Shown in pieces: positions 16,840 through 24,828 of a stretch of DNA of 64,000 bases. Position 1 is the first letter of the stretch, and every line of letters begins with the position of its first letter. The translations under genes were made by a program, and so were the position numbers. Source of the stretch: JADCRZ01 sp031399065 (GTDB lineage Bacteria; Bacteroidota; Bacteroidia; Chitinophagales; Chitinophagaceae); NCBI GenBank assembly GCA_031399065.1, contig JANNOM010000019.1:1-64000 (forward strand), in the 5' to 3' direction. The notes below the pieces were generated by a model that had not been told where the DNA came from, made no database searches, and saw only the letters and a program-made list of their open reading frames with translations.

Positions 16840-18482
16840 TCTTTTTGTACGTGCCTGAGTTCCAGGAGGTTTAACGCATTAGGCGGAAACCCCCTGATAC
16901 CGGGGTCTACAAGTCGGATCACTTCATCGTACCATAGTGGTACCACGGGTGCGTCTTCCATCACCAGCCGGTCTACCTGTTGATAAAGCTGCAGCCTGGC
17001 AGCATCATTTTCTTCCACAAGCGCTTTTTCATATAGTAGATCCACTTCGGGATTTTTATAGCGTGTGTAGTTTGGAGGTGCCGGATTTTTGGAGTAAAAT
17101 ACGCTGAGGTAATTCTCCGCATCCGGATAATCGGCCATCCAGCTACCCCGGAAGAAAGGTGCATCTGATTTGGCTGTTTGCTCCAGCAGCAGGCTTTTTT
17201 GTATCACTTCCACCTCTAAGCTGATCCCTATTTCTTCTAATTCCCTTGCAATGAAACTCCCCATATCCGCATAAGTGGCAATGGTAAGCAGTTTTATCAC
17301 AGGCAACTTATTTTTCCCGGTATATCCGGCTTCCTGTACCAGTTTGCGCGCTTTTACCGGGTCGTAATGATAACCTTTCACAGCTTGCGGATCGAAGGAA
17401 GGAAAACCCGCGGGTACAAAACCACTTTCAGCAGGTATGCCTATAGAGTTTCTTAAGTAAAGCATCATCTTTCTCCGGTCGAATCCATAGTTAATGGCCT
17501 GCCTTATTTTCCGGTTGGCAAGCGGAGAGCCGTTCAGAAGGGGGTTGGCTGTATCTACCAATATGCCGAGGTATTCCGTATTTAGATATGAATGTTTGGA
17601 AAGCACTATTTTATTTTGCCACTCTTTCTTCAGTCTGCCGTTTTTACCCAATACTTCATCTTTAAAAGAAGGATCTATATCGTTGATAAAATCAAGTTTA
17701 CCCTGGCGGAAAAGCAGAAACTCCGTTGCTTTATTATCGAAAAAACTGATCTTGATGCCATCCAGATAAGGCAACCGGCGGCCCAGGCTATCCGTTTCAA
17801 AATAACCGGTATTCTTCGATAGCACCATCGCCTGGCCTTCTTCCCATGCCCTGAACTGAAAAGGGCCGGTACCGCAGGGATGGTTCCGGAAATCTTTACC
17901 ATATTTTTCCACCACTTCATAAGGCACTATGGAGCAATAATGCATGCTTAACAGGCCAAGCACCGGGTTAAACGGACGAACGAGCTTCAGACGAAAAGTG
18001 GAATCATCCAGGGCCTTAAAACCATCCATACTGTCTATACGGTCATTGAATATCCAGGCTCCGCTGCTGGCTACCCTTGGGTCGGTTATACGGGAAAAAC
18101 TATAGGCCACATCGTTGGCTGTCATCTTCCTGCCTTTGCCTCCGGGAAAAGCATCGTTATCATGAAAAAACACATCCCTGCGCAGATGAAAAATATATGT
18201 AAGGCGGTCGGCACTTACTTCCCAGCTTTTGGCAAGTGAAGGAGCCATATTCAGATGGCTGTCTGTTTCTATCAGTGTATTGTATAACTGGTGAACCGCC
18301 CAGATGATCGACTGGTTTTTGGAGAAAGCCGGGTCGAGGGTAGCAATACCAGTAGCTTCATTATAATGAAATATCTTTTTGTTTCCATAATCCTGAACGC
18401 CGCAGGAGCACAAACAGAAGAGGAAGATGATTGCCGCCCGTACATTTGTAAGCCGATATCCTGATTGTTTTTTTATCTTCAC
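16836..18482 (-). CDS. Oligopeptide/dipeptide ABC transporter substrate-binding lipoprotein
   Basis: A 548-residue solute-binding protein of the SBP_bac_5 (DppA/OppA) family. A lipoprotein signal is clear: basic start, hydrophobic stretch and LCSC-G with Cys at about residue 27. Family features are ATLDPAFSKNQSIIWAVHQLYNTLIE, PSLAKSWEVSADRLTYIFHLRRDVFFHD, the NDVAYSFSRI block and NRKIRQAINYGFDRRKM. It would bind peptides, or nickel or heme in some relatives. No permease or ATPase gene of the matching type is adjacent, so the rest of the transporter must be elsewhere. It is divergent from the M1 peptidase with only 17 bp between. Confidence 0.88.
   Translation of the reverse strand: MKIKKQSGYRLTNVRAAIIFLFCLCSCGVQDYGNKKIFHYNEATGIATLDPAFSKNQSIIWAVHQLYNTLIETDSHLNMAPSLAKSWEVSADRLTYIFHLRRDVFFHDNDAFPGGKGRKMTANDVAYSFSRITDPRVASSGAWIFNDRIDSMDGFKALDDSTFRLKLVRPFNPVLGLLSMHYCSIVPYEVVEKYGKDFRNHPCGTGPFQFRAWEEGQAMVLSKNTGYFETDSLGRRLPYLDGIKISFFDNKATEFLLFRQGKLDFINDIDPSFKDEVLGKNGRLKKEWQNKIVLSKHSYLNTEYLGILVDTANPLLNGSPLANRKIRQAINYGFDRRKMMLYLRNSIGIPAESGFVPAGFPSFDPQAVKGYHYDPVKARKLVQEAGYTGKNKLPVIKLLTIATYADMGSFIARELEEIGISLEVEVIQKSLLLEQTAKSDAPFFRGSWMADYPDAENYLSVFYSKNPAPPNYTRYKNPEVDLLYEKALVEENDAARLQLYQQVDRLVMEDAPVVPLWYDEVIRLVDPGIRGFPPNALNLLELRHVQKD
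18441..18448 (+). promoter_or_regulatory. Candidate -7 box TACATTTG for the M1 peptidase run
   Basis: Exact TAnnTTTG on the plus strand, 51 bp before ATG 18500 and inside the signal-peptide codons of the divergent gene. With only 17 bp between the two start codons, promoters must overlap the opposite gene, so the location is plausible, but the match could be chance. Confidence 0.3.
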
Positions 18483-18499
18483 AGCAATAAATGTAATAA

Positions 18500-20164
18500 A
18501 TGAAACCGCACCATTTATATTTTATTTTATTGTTGCTGATGCTGGTATTCAACAACGGAAAGGCCCAGGTACTTCATAAGCCCCGTGCGTTTACCCGCCA
18601 GGATACCTTAAGAGGCTCGCTGAATAGTGAACGCACCTGGTGGGATGTAATGAAATACGATATCAGGGTTACGCCCGACCTTGATCAAAAAACCATTCAG
18701 GGCTATAACATAATTACCTATTTTGATAATGGCGGACATACTATGCAATTGGATATGCAGTCTCCGATGGTGATCGACAGCATCAGCAGTTCCGAAGAAA
18801 GTTACCTGTTTAGCCGGGAAGGCAACGTTTACCATGTGGCTATACGGGATTCACTGAAGCGATATAAAATTAAACCGGGTCCGCGATCGCTGACTGTATA
18901 TTTTTCCGGCAAACCCCGCGAAGCGGTAAACCCGCCCTGGGATGGTGGCTGGATATGGAAAAAGGATCAAAAGGGAAGACCCTGGGTAAGCGTAGCCTGC
19001 CAGGGACTGGGTGCCAGTGCATGGTATCCGTGCAAAGACTACCAGGGCGATGAGCCTGACAGCGCATTGGTCACCATTTGTATACCCGATAGCCTGATGG
19101 GAATAAGCAATGGAATGCCGGCAGGAAAAAAGCTAAATGGAAACGGTACCACTGATTACACCTGGCAGGTCAAAAACCCTATTAACAACTACAATATTGT
19201 GCCTTATATAGGCAAATATGTTTCGTTCAGCGAAGTATATAAGGGAGAAAAAGGGCCGTTGAATATTACCTACTGGGTACTGGATTACAATTTATCCAAG
19301 GCAAAAGAACACCTGATGCCGGGCGTTACACAAATGCTCGAATGCTTCGAGCACTGGTTCGGCCCCTACCCTTTTTATGAAGATGGTTATAAACTGGTAG
19401 AATCGCCTCACCTGGGTATGGAACACCAGAGCGCTATCGCTTATGGTAATGAATACAAGGCGGGATATAAGGGGCAGGACTGGTCGAACACCGGGTGGGG
19501 ACTTAAATGGGATTTTATAGTAGTACATGAAAGCGGCCATGAATGGTTTGGCAATAACATTACATCCAAAGACCTGGCAGACATGTGGATTCATGAAAGC
19601 TTTGCCAATTATTCCGAAACGCTTTTTACCGAATGCCGGTTCGGAAAAACTGCCGGAAGCGAATACCTGGTCGGCACCCGATCCGGTATCCAAAACGATA
19701 CACCCATTATCGGCAGCTATGGAGTAAACAACGAGGGCAGTGGCGACATGTACGTTAAGGGAGGCAATATGATACATACCATACGGCAGGTAATTAATAA
19801 TGACGAAAAATTCCGGAACATACTGAGGGGGCTAAACAAAACATTTTATCATAAAACCGTTACTACCCGTGAGATAGAAGCGTATATCATCCGGCAATCA
19901 GGCATGGAATCAGGTAAAATATTTGATCAGTATTTACGTACAACAAAAATACCGCAGCTCGAATACAAAGTAAACGGGGGCGAGCTTTCTTACCGGTGGA
20001 CTAACTGCGTAAAAGGGTTTAACATGCCATTAAAGATTATATTTAAGGGCGAGCGGTGGATAAAACCCACTGAGGCATGGAAGATACTTAGTTTATACCC
20101 TGAAGGCATAGGCGAGATGAAAGTAGACAAGAACTTCTACATCGGGATTAAGAAAATTAAATGA
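18500..20164 (+). CDS. M1 family zinc aminopeptidase, secreted
   Basis: A 554-residue exported metallopeptidase with an N-terminal signal (about residues 1-22). The zinc site HESGHEW with the downstream Glu in WIHESFANYSE (about residues 351-375) is complete, and the substrate-binding exopeptidase loop reads LGMEHQSAIAY, a variant of the GAMEN motif. It removes N-terminal residues from peptides in the periplasm or outside. The protein is short for M1, ending soon after the catalytic domain. It is followed by the glycosyltransferase after 4 bp, suggesting one transcript. Confidence 0.9.
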   Translation: MKPHHLYFILLLLMLVFNNGKAQVLHKPRAFTRQDTLRGSLNSERTWWDVMKYDIRVTPDLDQKTIQGYNIITYFDNGGHTMQLDMQSPMVIDSISSSEESYLFSREGNVYHVAIRDSLKRYKIKPGPRSLTVYFSGKPREAVNPPWDGGWIWKKDQKGRPWVSVACQGLGASAWYPCKDYQGDEPDSALVTICIPDSLMGISNGMPAGKKLNGNGTTDYTWQVKNPINNYNIVPYIGKYVSFSEVYKGEKGPLNITYWVLDYNLSKAKEHLMPGVTQMLECFEHWFGPYPFYEDGYKLVESPHLGMEHQSAIAYGNEYKAGYKGQDWSNTGWGLKWDFIVVHESGHEWFGNNITSKDLADMWIHESFANYSETLFTECRFGKTAGSEYLVGTRSGIQNDTPIIGSYGVNNEGSGDMYVKGGNMIHTIRQVINNDEKFRNILRGLNKTFYHKTVTTREIEAYIIRQSGMESGKIFDQYLRTTKIPQLEYKVNGGELSYRWTNCVKGFNMPLKIIFKGERWIKPTEAWKILSLYPEGIGEMKVDKNFYIGIKKIK

Positions 20165-20168
20165 GGCT

Positions 20169-21476
20169 ATGAAGCACCTGTTATTACGTATCCTGTTCCC
20201 AATACTGGTTTTATCGGCTGTTTCTTATACCATACATAGAGATATACTGCTTGAAAGGGAAGGTGCCTGCGACCTTCGCAACAGGATAGTGGGTGCACGT
20301 CTTCAAAAAGATGGAGTTCTTCCTTATTTTCATAAAAAATGGAAGCCGGGACAAAGTATGAGATATTATGATCCAACCGACTCCAATGGAAAAGAAGGTC
20401 TTTCCAATATTACCGCCACTCCTTTTTTCCATGCGCTGCTTTACCCGCTGGCAGAATTCCCGCAAAGAACAATATCTTACTGGTGGCTCATAATACAATA
20501 TGGTATACTGATTATTATTGTAATACTGGCATATTCAGTAGCAACTACTCCTTTTCAACGATTATCAACAATACTGGCAGGTACGCTGTTTTTGTTTACG
20601 GAAGCCTGGAAGATGCACGTGCTTAGTGGTCAGATGTATATCATCATCCCCCTATTTGCTCTGCTATTTTATTGCTCCCTTCGCAGACCGGATAACCTGC
20701 TCAGTGCCCTTACAGCAGGAACCGCTGCCATAGCGTTATTGCTCATACGGCCTAACGCCATAATCTTTTTCCTGCCGTTTATTTTACTATTAAGGAATTA
20801 CCGCCCACGCTATCTCCTGGTGTTCTTTTCATCCGTTTTGCTGATTGCATTATTTCATTTTGGAAATAAAAACAACCGGCTCTACTGGCAGGATTATACG
20901 AAAGCTATTGATGCATCGGTAAAAATGCACCAGGATGCTATCCTGAACCACGAAACATACAACAGGATAGTTGTAGAGGAATGGGAAGGATGGAATACAC
21001 GCCAGGTAAAGGAATACACTAAGCATAATCAGCCCGTTTATTCAGAAAATGGAAATGTGTTCGTATTGTATTTCCAACTGTTCCACAAGCCTATCCCGGT
21101 AAACATTCTAAGTGCATTTGCGGTATTGACCATCGTCACTGCATTACTGCTTTTTTACTTTTCTTCTACGAAATACCATAATGTATCGTTAGAAAACCTG
21201 GCAATGTTTTCATTCTGCCTCTTTATGATCAGTGATCTTTTTTCGCCGGTATGGCGGCATCAGTATAATACCGTGATGTGGATATTCCCCCTGGTACTTA
21301 GCACCGCAATATTTACCTGGTCGAATAAATGGATATATGCCTTATTGGGTATTGCTTTATTTTTAAACATTGTTAACATCTTTGCTATAAAGATGGAGCA
21401 TACGATCGGAGAGTATTTATTTTTAATAATATTTTTATACCTGTCGATCACCAGGAACCTTAATCCAACAAGATGA
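20169..21476 (+). CDS. GT87-like multi-pass membrane glycosyltransferase
   Basis: A 435-residue integral membrane protein with about ten hydrophobic helices. After the first helix comes an outside loop with RDILLEREGACDLRNRIVGARLQKDG, resembling DUF2029/GT87 enzymes that use polyprenyl-phosphate sugars as donors (the acidic D in that loop is a catalytic candidate). A further large loop spans roughly residues 235-305. The fold assignment rests on topology and this motif only. The gene starts 4 bp after the M1 peptidase and its last four bases overlap the FAD gene (ATGA), showing coupled translation. Confidence 0.6.
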   Translation: MKHLLLRILFPILVLSAVSYTIHRDILLEREGACDLRNRIVGARLQKDGVLPYFHKKWKPGQSMRYYDPTDSNGKEGLSNITATPFFHALLYPLAEFPQRTISYWWLIIQYGILIIIVILAYSVATTPFQRLSTILAGTLFLFTEAWKMHVLSGQMYIIIPLFALLFYCSLRRPDNLLSALTAGTAAIALLLIRPNAIIFFLPFILLLRNYRPRYLLVFFSSVLLIALFHFGNKNNRLYWQDYTKAIDASVKMHQDAILNHETYNRIVVEEWEGWNTRQVKEYTKHNQPVYSENGNVFVLYFQLFHKPIPVNILSAFAVLTIVTALLLFYFSSTKYHNVSLENLAMFSFCLFMISDLFSPVWRHQYNTVMWIFPLVLSTAIFTWSNKWIYALLGIALFLNIVNIFAIKMEHTIGEYLFLIIFLYLSITRNLNPTR

Positions 21477-23041
21477 GAACAGCCATTATTATAGGAGCCG
21501 GACCAGCAGGACTAACCGCCGCTTATGAGTTGCTTACCCAAACCGACATCAAACCCATCGTACTTGAATCGGACAGTCAGGTAGGTGGTATTTCCAAGAC
21601 GATCAATTATAAAGACAACCGCATAGACCTGGGTGGTCACCGCTTTTTTTCCAAATCGGATAAAGTAATTCAATGGTGGCTTCAGTTTCTTTCATTGGAT
21701 ACGGAACAGAAAGACGCCAGTATTCAAATTCAGTATCAGAATAAAACGAAAGTGTTTAATGCCCCACAGGCCGGTAATATAACTGTTGCAAAACCCTCCA
21801 TGCTTATCCGAAAAAGGAAGTCAAGAATTTATTATCAAAAAAAGTTTTTCGATTACCCTTTACAACTGAACATAACGACACTGAGAAAACTGGGAGTGGT
21901 TAAAGTGGTCCGGATAGGTCTGTCATATTTACACGCCAAGATTGTTCCTCATAAGCAGGAGGATACCCTTGCCCAGTTTTTCAGGAATCGCTTCGGTCGG
22001 GAACTGTACGAAACTTTTTTCAAAGATTACACCGAGAAGGTTTGGGGTGTAAAGTGCGAAGAGTTACCTGCCAGTTGGGGCTATCAGCGCATTAAAGACC
22101 TTAACATCGGCAAAGCGATTGCACAGGCACTGAAATCCGTTTTCGTCAGTAACAAAAGTATAGATCAGAAAGGAACCAGCACCAGCCTGATTGAACAGTT
22201 TCTTTATCCCAAATACGGACCCGGAGAAATGTGGGATACGGTGGCAGATGAAATAACCCGCCTGGGCGGCCAGATTCATCTATCGCAGGAAGTGATCCGC
22301 ATTAATGCCGGTGAAAATAATGTTGTTGAAAGCATAGTGACCAAAAATAAAAACACCGGCCTGGAAAGCGTATATACCGGTGACCTCTTTATTTCCAGTA
22401 TGCCTGTTAAGCACCTTCTGACAAGACTTGTTATGCCAGGTATAAAAGACGATATTTTAAAACTTGCAAACGGGCTTGAATACAGGGAATTTATTATAGT
22501 GGGTATTTTAACGAAAAAAGCAGTCGTGGCTATATCGAAAAAGAATGAAGCGTTAACGGATAACTGGATCTACCTACAGGACAATAACATAAAAGCAGGC
22601 AGATTGCAGATATTCAATAATTGGAGCCCTTTTATGGTAAACGACCCGGATACGATGTGGATAGGCGTTGAATATTTTTGTAATGAAGGAGATGCGTTCT
22701 GGAACAAATCGGATACCGATATTGCACAAACGGCCATAACAGAAATAGAAAACATAGGCTTTATAAATGCTGAAGATGTAATAGATAAAGTGGTGATAAG
22801 GGTGGAAAAAGCTTATCCTTCTTATACCGGGACTTACGAAAGATTCGGGGAGATAATCGGGTACCTGGATAAATTTCCTAATTTATATGCTGTTGGACGA
22901 AACGGTATGCACCGGTACAATAATTCCGACCATAGTATGTTAACCGCCATGCAGGCGGTAGAAAATATTAAAAACAATGTGAGGGATAAGGGAAATATAT
23001 GGAGTATAAATGTGGAAGATGATTATCACGAGGAAAAGTAA
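21473..23041 (+). CDS. NAD(P)/FAD-dependent oxidoreductase (amine oxidase / UGM-like)
   Basis: A 522-residue flavoprotein whose N-terminus AIIIGAGPAGLTAAYELL is a textbook dinucleotide-binding GxGxxG, followed by VLESDSQVGGISKT and the second FAD motif GGHRFFSK. The central FYRDYTEKVWG-like block (FFKDYTEKVWGV) is shared with UDP-galactopyranose mutase-type and related polyprenyl-sugar enzymes, and the C-terminus YAVGRNGMHRYNNSDHSMLTAMQAV closes the FAD fold. Its ATG overlaps the glycosyltransferase stop, so the two probably act in one pathway, perhaps making or altering a surface sugar. The substrate is unknown. Confidence 0.8.
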   Translation: MRTAIIIGAGPAGLTAAYELLTQTDIKPIVLESDSQVGGISKTINYKDNRIDLGGHRFFSKSDKVIQWWLQFLSLDTEQKDASIQIQYQNKTKVFNAPQAGNITVAKPSMLIRKRKSRIYYQKKFFDYPLQLNITTLRKLGVVKVVRIGLSYLHAKIVPHKQEDTLAQFFRNRFGRELYETFFKDYTEKVWGVKCEELPASWGYQRIKDLNIGKAIAQALKSVFVSNKSIDQKGTSTSLIEQFLYPKYGPGEMWDTVADEITRLGGQIHLSQEVIRINAGENNVVESIVTKNKNTGLESVYTGDLFISSMPVKHLLTRLVMPGIKDDILKLANGLEYREFIIVGILTKKAVVAISKKNEALTDNWIYLQDNNIKAGRLQIFNNWSPFMVNDPDTMWIGVEYFCNEGDAFWNKSDTDIAQTAITEIENIGFINAEDVIDKVVIRVEKAYPSYTGTYERFGEIIGYLDKFPNLYAVGRNGMHRYNNSDHSMLTAMQAVENIKNNVRDKGNIWSINVEDDYHEEK

Positions 23042-23046
23042 AAGTA

Positions 23047-23706
23047 TCAGAGTATTCTTCCGGCACCTACATATTTGCGGGAATAATAAGCATCGTCCAG
23101 ATCGCTGATCATTACACCGGAAGAAGTAGACGCATGCACGAACTTATTATTATTCAGATATACACCCACGTGGGAGACCCCACCGGTTGTATTAAAAAAC
23201 ACCAGGTCACCCTCCTGTAAATCTTCTTTACTTATGCGTTGCGTGGCAGCATACTGCTCTCTTGCGGTACGGGGAAGTGAAGAACCAAAAACGGCCGTCA
23301 TCAACGTTCCCGCAAAAGCGGAACAGTCAACGCCCGATTTGGTGGTACCGCCATACCGGTAACGGGCACCGTACCATTCGTCGATCGTTTCCAGTAATTT
23401 GATATTGGTAAGCTGTTCTACCGCGATATCCATCATGATACCGTATTTAAACTGGAGAGATGTAAGCGATTCCGTTGCAGAGCCTGATATAAATTGCGTT
23501 ACCTGACTGTTTTTACCCGATCTTCCGTATGCGGAACTTCTGTAGGTAGAAGAAGAACCCGACGGACTTACACTCACATTTTCGATAAAACGGGGAGAGG
23601 ATTCAGAACCGGCTGCTGGTTGTTTTCCGGAGGAGACAGGTTTCAGAGAACTGCAGGAAGCAGCTCCCAGCCCGAGAATAGCAATATATAGAAGCCTTTT
23701 GATCAT
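23047..23706 (-). CDS. NlpC/P60 family cell-wall endopeptidase, lipoprotein
   Basis: A 219-residue envelope cysteine peptidase. Its lipoprotein signal ends in GAASCSS (Cys18). After a Ser/Gly-rich linker, the NlpC/P60 domain (about 105-219) has the catalytic Cys in SGVDCSAFA, His in GVSHVGVYL and a third polar residue in KFVHAST. Such enzymes cleave gamma-D-Glu-meso-DAP bonds of murein peptides. It is the last gene of a run with the dipeptide epimerase and malQ (85 bp downstream of the epimerase), fitting a murein peptide recovery role. Its end lies 5 bp from the convergent FAD oxidoreductase. Confidence 0.9.
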   Translation of the reverse strand: MIKRLLYIAILGLGAASCSSLKPVSSGKQPAAGSESSPRFIENVSVSPSGSSSTYRSSAYGRSGKNSQVTQFISGSATESLTSLQFKYGIMMDIAVEQLTNIKLLETIDEWYGARYRYGGTTKSGVDCSAFAGTLMTAVFGSSLPRTAREQYAATQRISKEDLQEGDLVFFNTTGGVSHVGVYLNNNKFVHASTSSGVMISDLDDAYYSRKYVGAGRIL

Positions 23707-23791
23707 TTCCGGTATTGGTTTTAAAACTAACGGTAAAGTTAAGCGATTTATTATATAAGGCTCCGGATAGGATCATTGCGTGTTTACCAGT

Positions 23792-24805
23792 TTAAGTATG
23801 CACACGGATGCCCAGGCCCGGCTCTCCTGATAATCTCACCCTGCCGGATTCAAACAGCACCCCTTCTGCAAGATCATCTTTCAGCAACAACGGGCCGTCC
23901 ATATCCAGATAATCTGCCAGCGGAGAAAGGTGTGCAATAGCTGCAGAGCCTATGGTGCTTTCATTCATGCTGCCTAGCATCAGTTTCATATCCAATTGCC
24001 GCGCCTGTTTAATCATCCTGAGCGCTGGTGTAATACCACTGCATTTGGTGAGCTTGATATTAATACCGTGAAAATGGTCTTTACACTTATCCACGTCCGA
24101 TTCGTATACGCAGCTTTCATCTGCAATCAGGGGTAGGGGCGATTTTTTAAACAATTCTTTCATACCTTCCCAGTCATCTTTCGCCAGTGGCTGCTCAACC
24201 AGTTCCACTCCCATTTCCGCCATCTGGGGAAGCAGTTCCATTGATTCTTCCCTCGTCCAGCCGGCATTGGCATCTACCCTTAATACGGCGGAAGTTTGTT
24301 TGCGCAGGGTTCTGAGAATGGCGAGGTCTTCGCGGGTACCTACTTTAATTTTATAAACAGGCCAGGGCTTTTCGTTTATCTTGGCGATCATTTTTTCGGC
24401 AGTATCAATCCCGATGGTATAATCTGTTAACGGAGCCTGTGACATATCGAGGGCCCATAACCCGTACAGCGGTTTCCGTTTTATTTTACCATATATATCC
24501 CAGGCCGCCATATCGAGTGCCGATACCAGGAAATTTTTTCCGGGTAAAAGATGATGTAGATAATGCCAGTATCGTTCCGGTTCTGTAAATGCATATTTTT
24601 CGACAAAGTTCTTTTTAGCTTCCAGGTCGGCTATCATGCTATCCACAGTAACATCATAATACGATATCGCAGGTGCTTCTCCAAATCCTTTTATTCCGGA
24701 GAAATCAAGTTCCACTACCAGGGTTGGTTGATGTGTTTTAGTCCCTTTCGAAATGGTGAACGGATGATGGAAAGCGAGACTGTGCGGGTAATACGTACAT
24801 TTCAT
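23792..24805 (-). CDS. L-Ala-D/L-Glu (dipeptide) epimerase, enolase superfamily
   Basis: A 337-residue enzyme of the mandelate racemase/muconate lactonizing group. Catalytic and metal residues typical for dipeptide epimerases are visible: KIKVGT (first Lys base), DANAGW (metal Asp), VEQPL (metal Glu), ADES (metal Asp) and KLTKCSG (second Lys base); C-terminal DMDGPLLL is typical too. It interconverts L-Ala-D-Glu and L-Ala-L-Glu from murein breakdown in the cytosol. The neighbouring NlpC/P60 endopeptidase supports that role. Substrate within the family was not tested. Confidence 0.88.
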   Translation of the reverse strand: MKCTYYPHSLAFHHPFTISKGTKTHQPTLVVELDFSGIKGFGEAPAISYYDVTVDSMIADLEAKKNFVEKYAFTEPERYWHYLHHLLPGKNFLVSALDMAAWDIYGKIKRKPLYGLWALDMSQAPLTDYTIGIDTAEKMIAKINEKPWPVYKIKVGTREDLAILRTLRKQTSAVLRVDANAGWTREESMELLPQMAEMGVELVEQPLAKDDWEGMKELFKKSPLPLIADESCVYESDVDKCKDHFHGINIKLTKCSGITPALRMIKQARQLDMKLMLGSMNESTIGSAAIAHLSPLADYLDMDGPLLLKDDLAEGVLFESGRVRLSGEPGLGIRVHT

Positions 24806-24828
24806 TTTAAGTGATTGTAAACGGCCGG

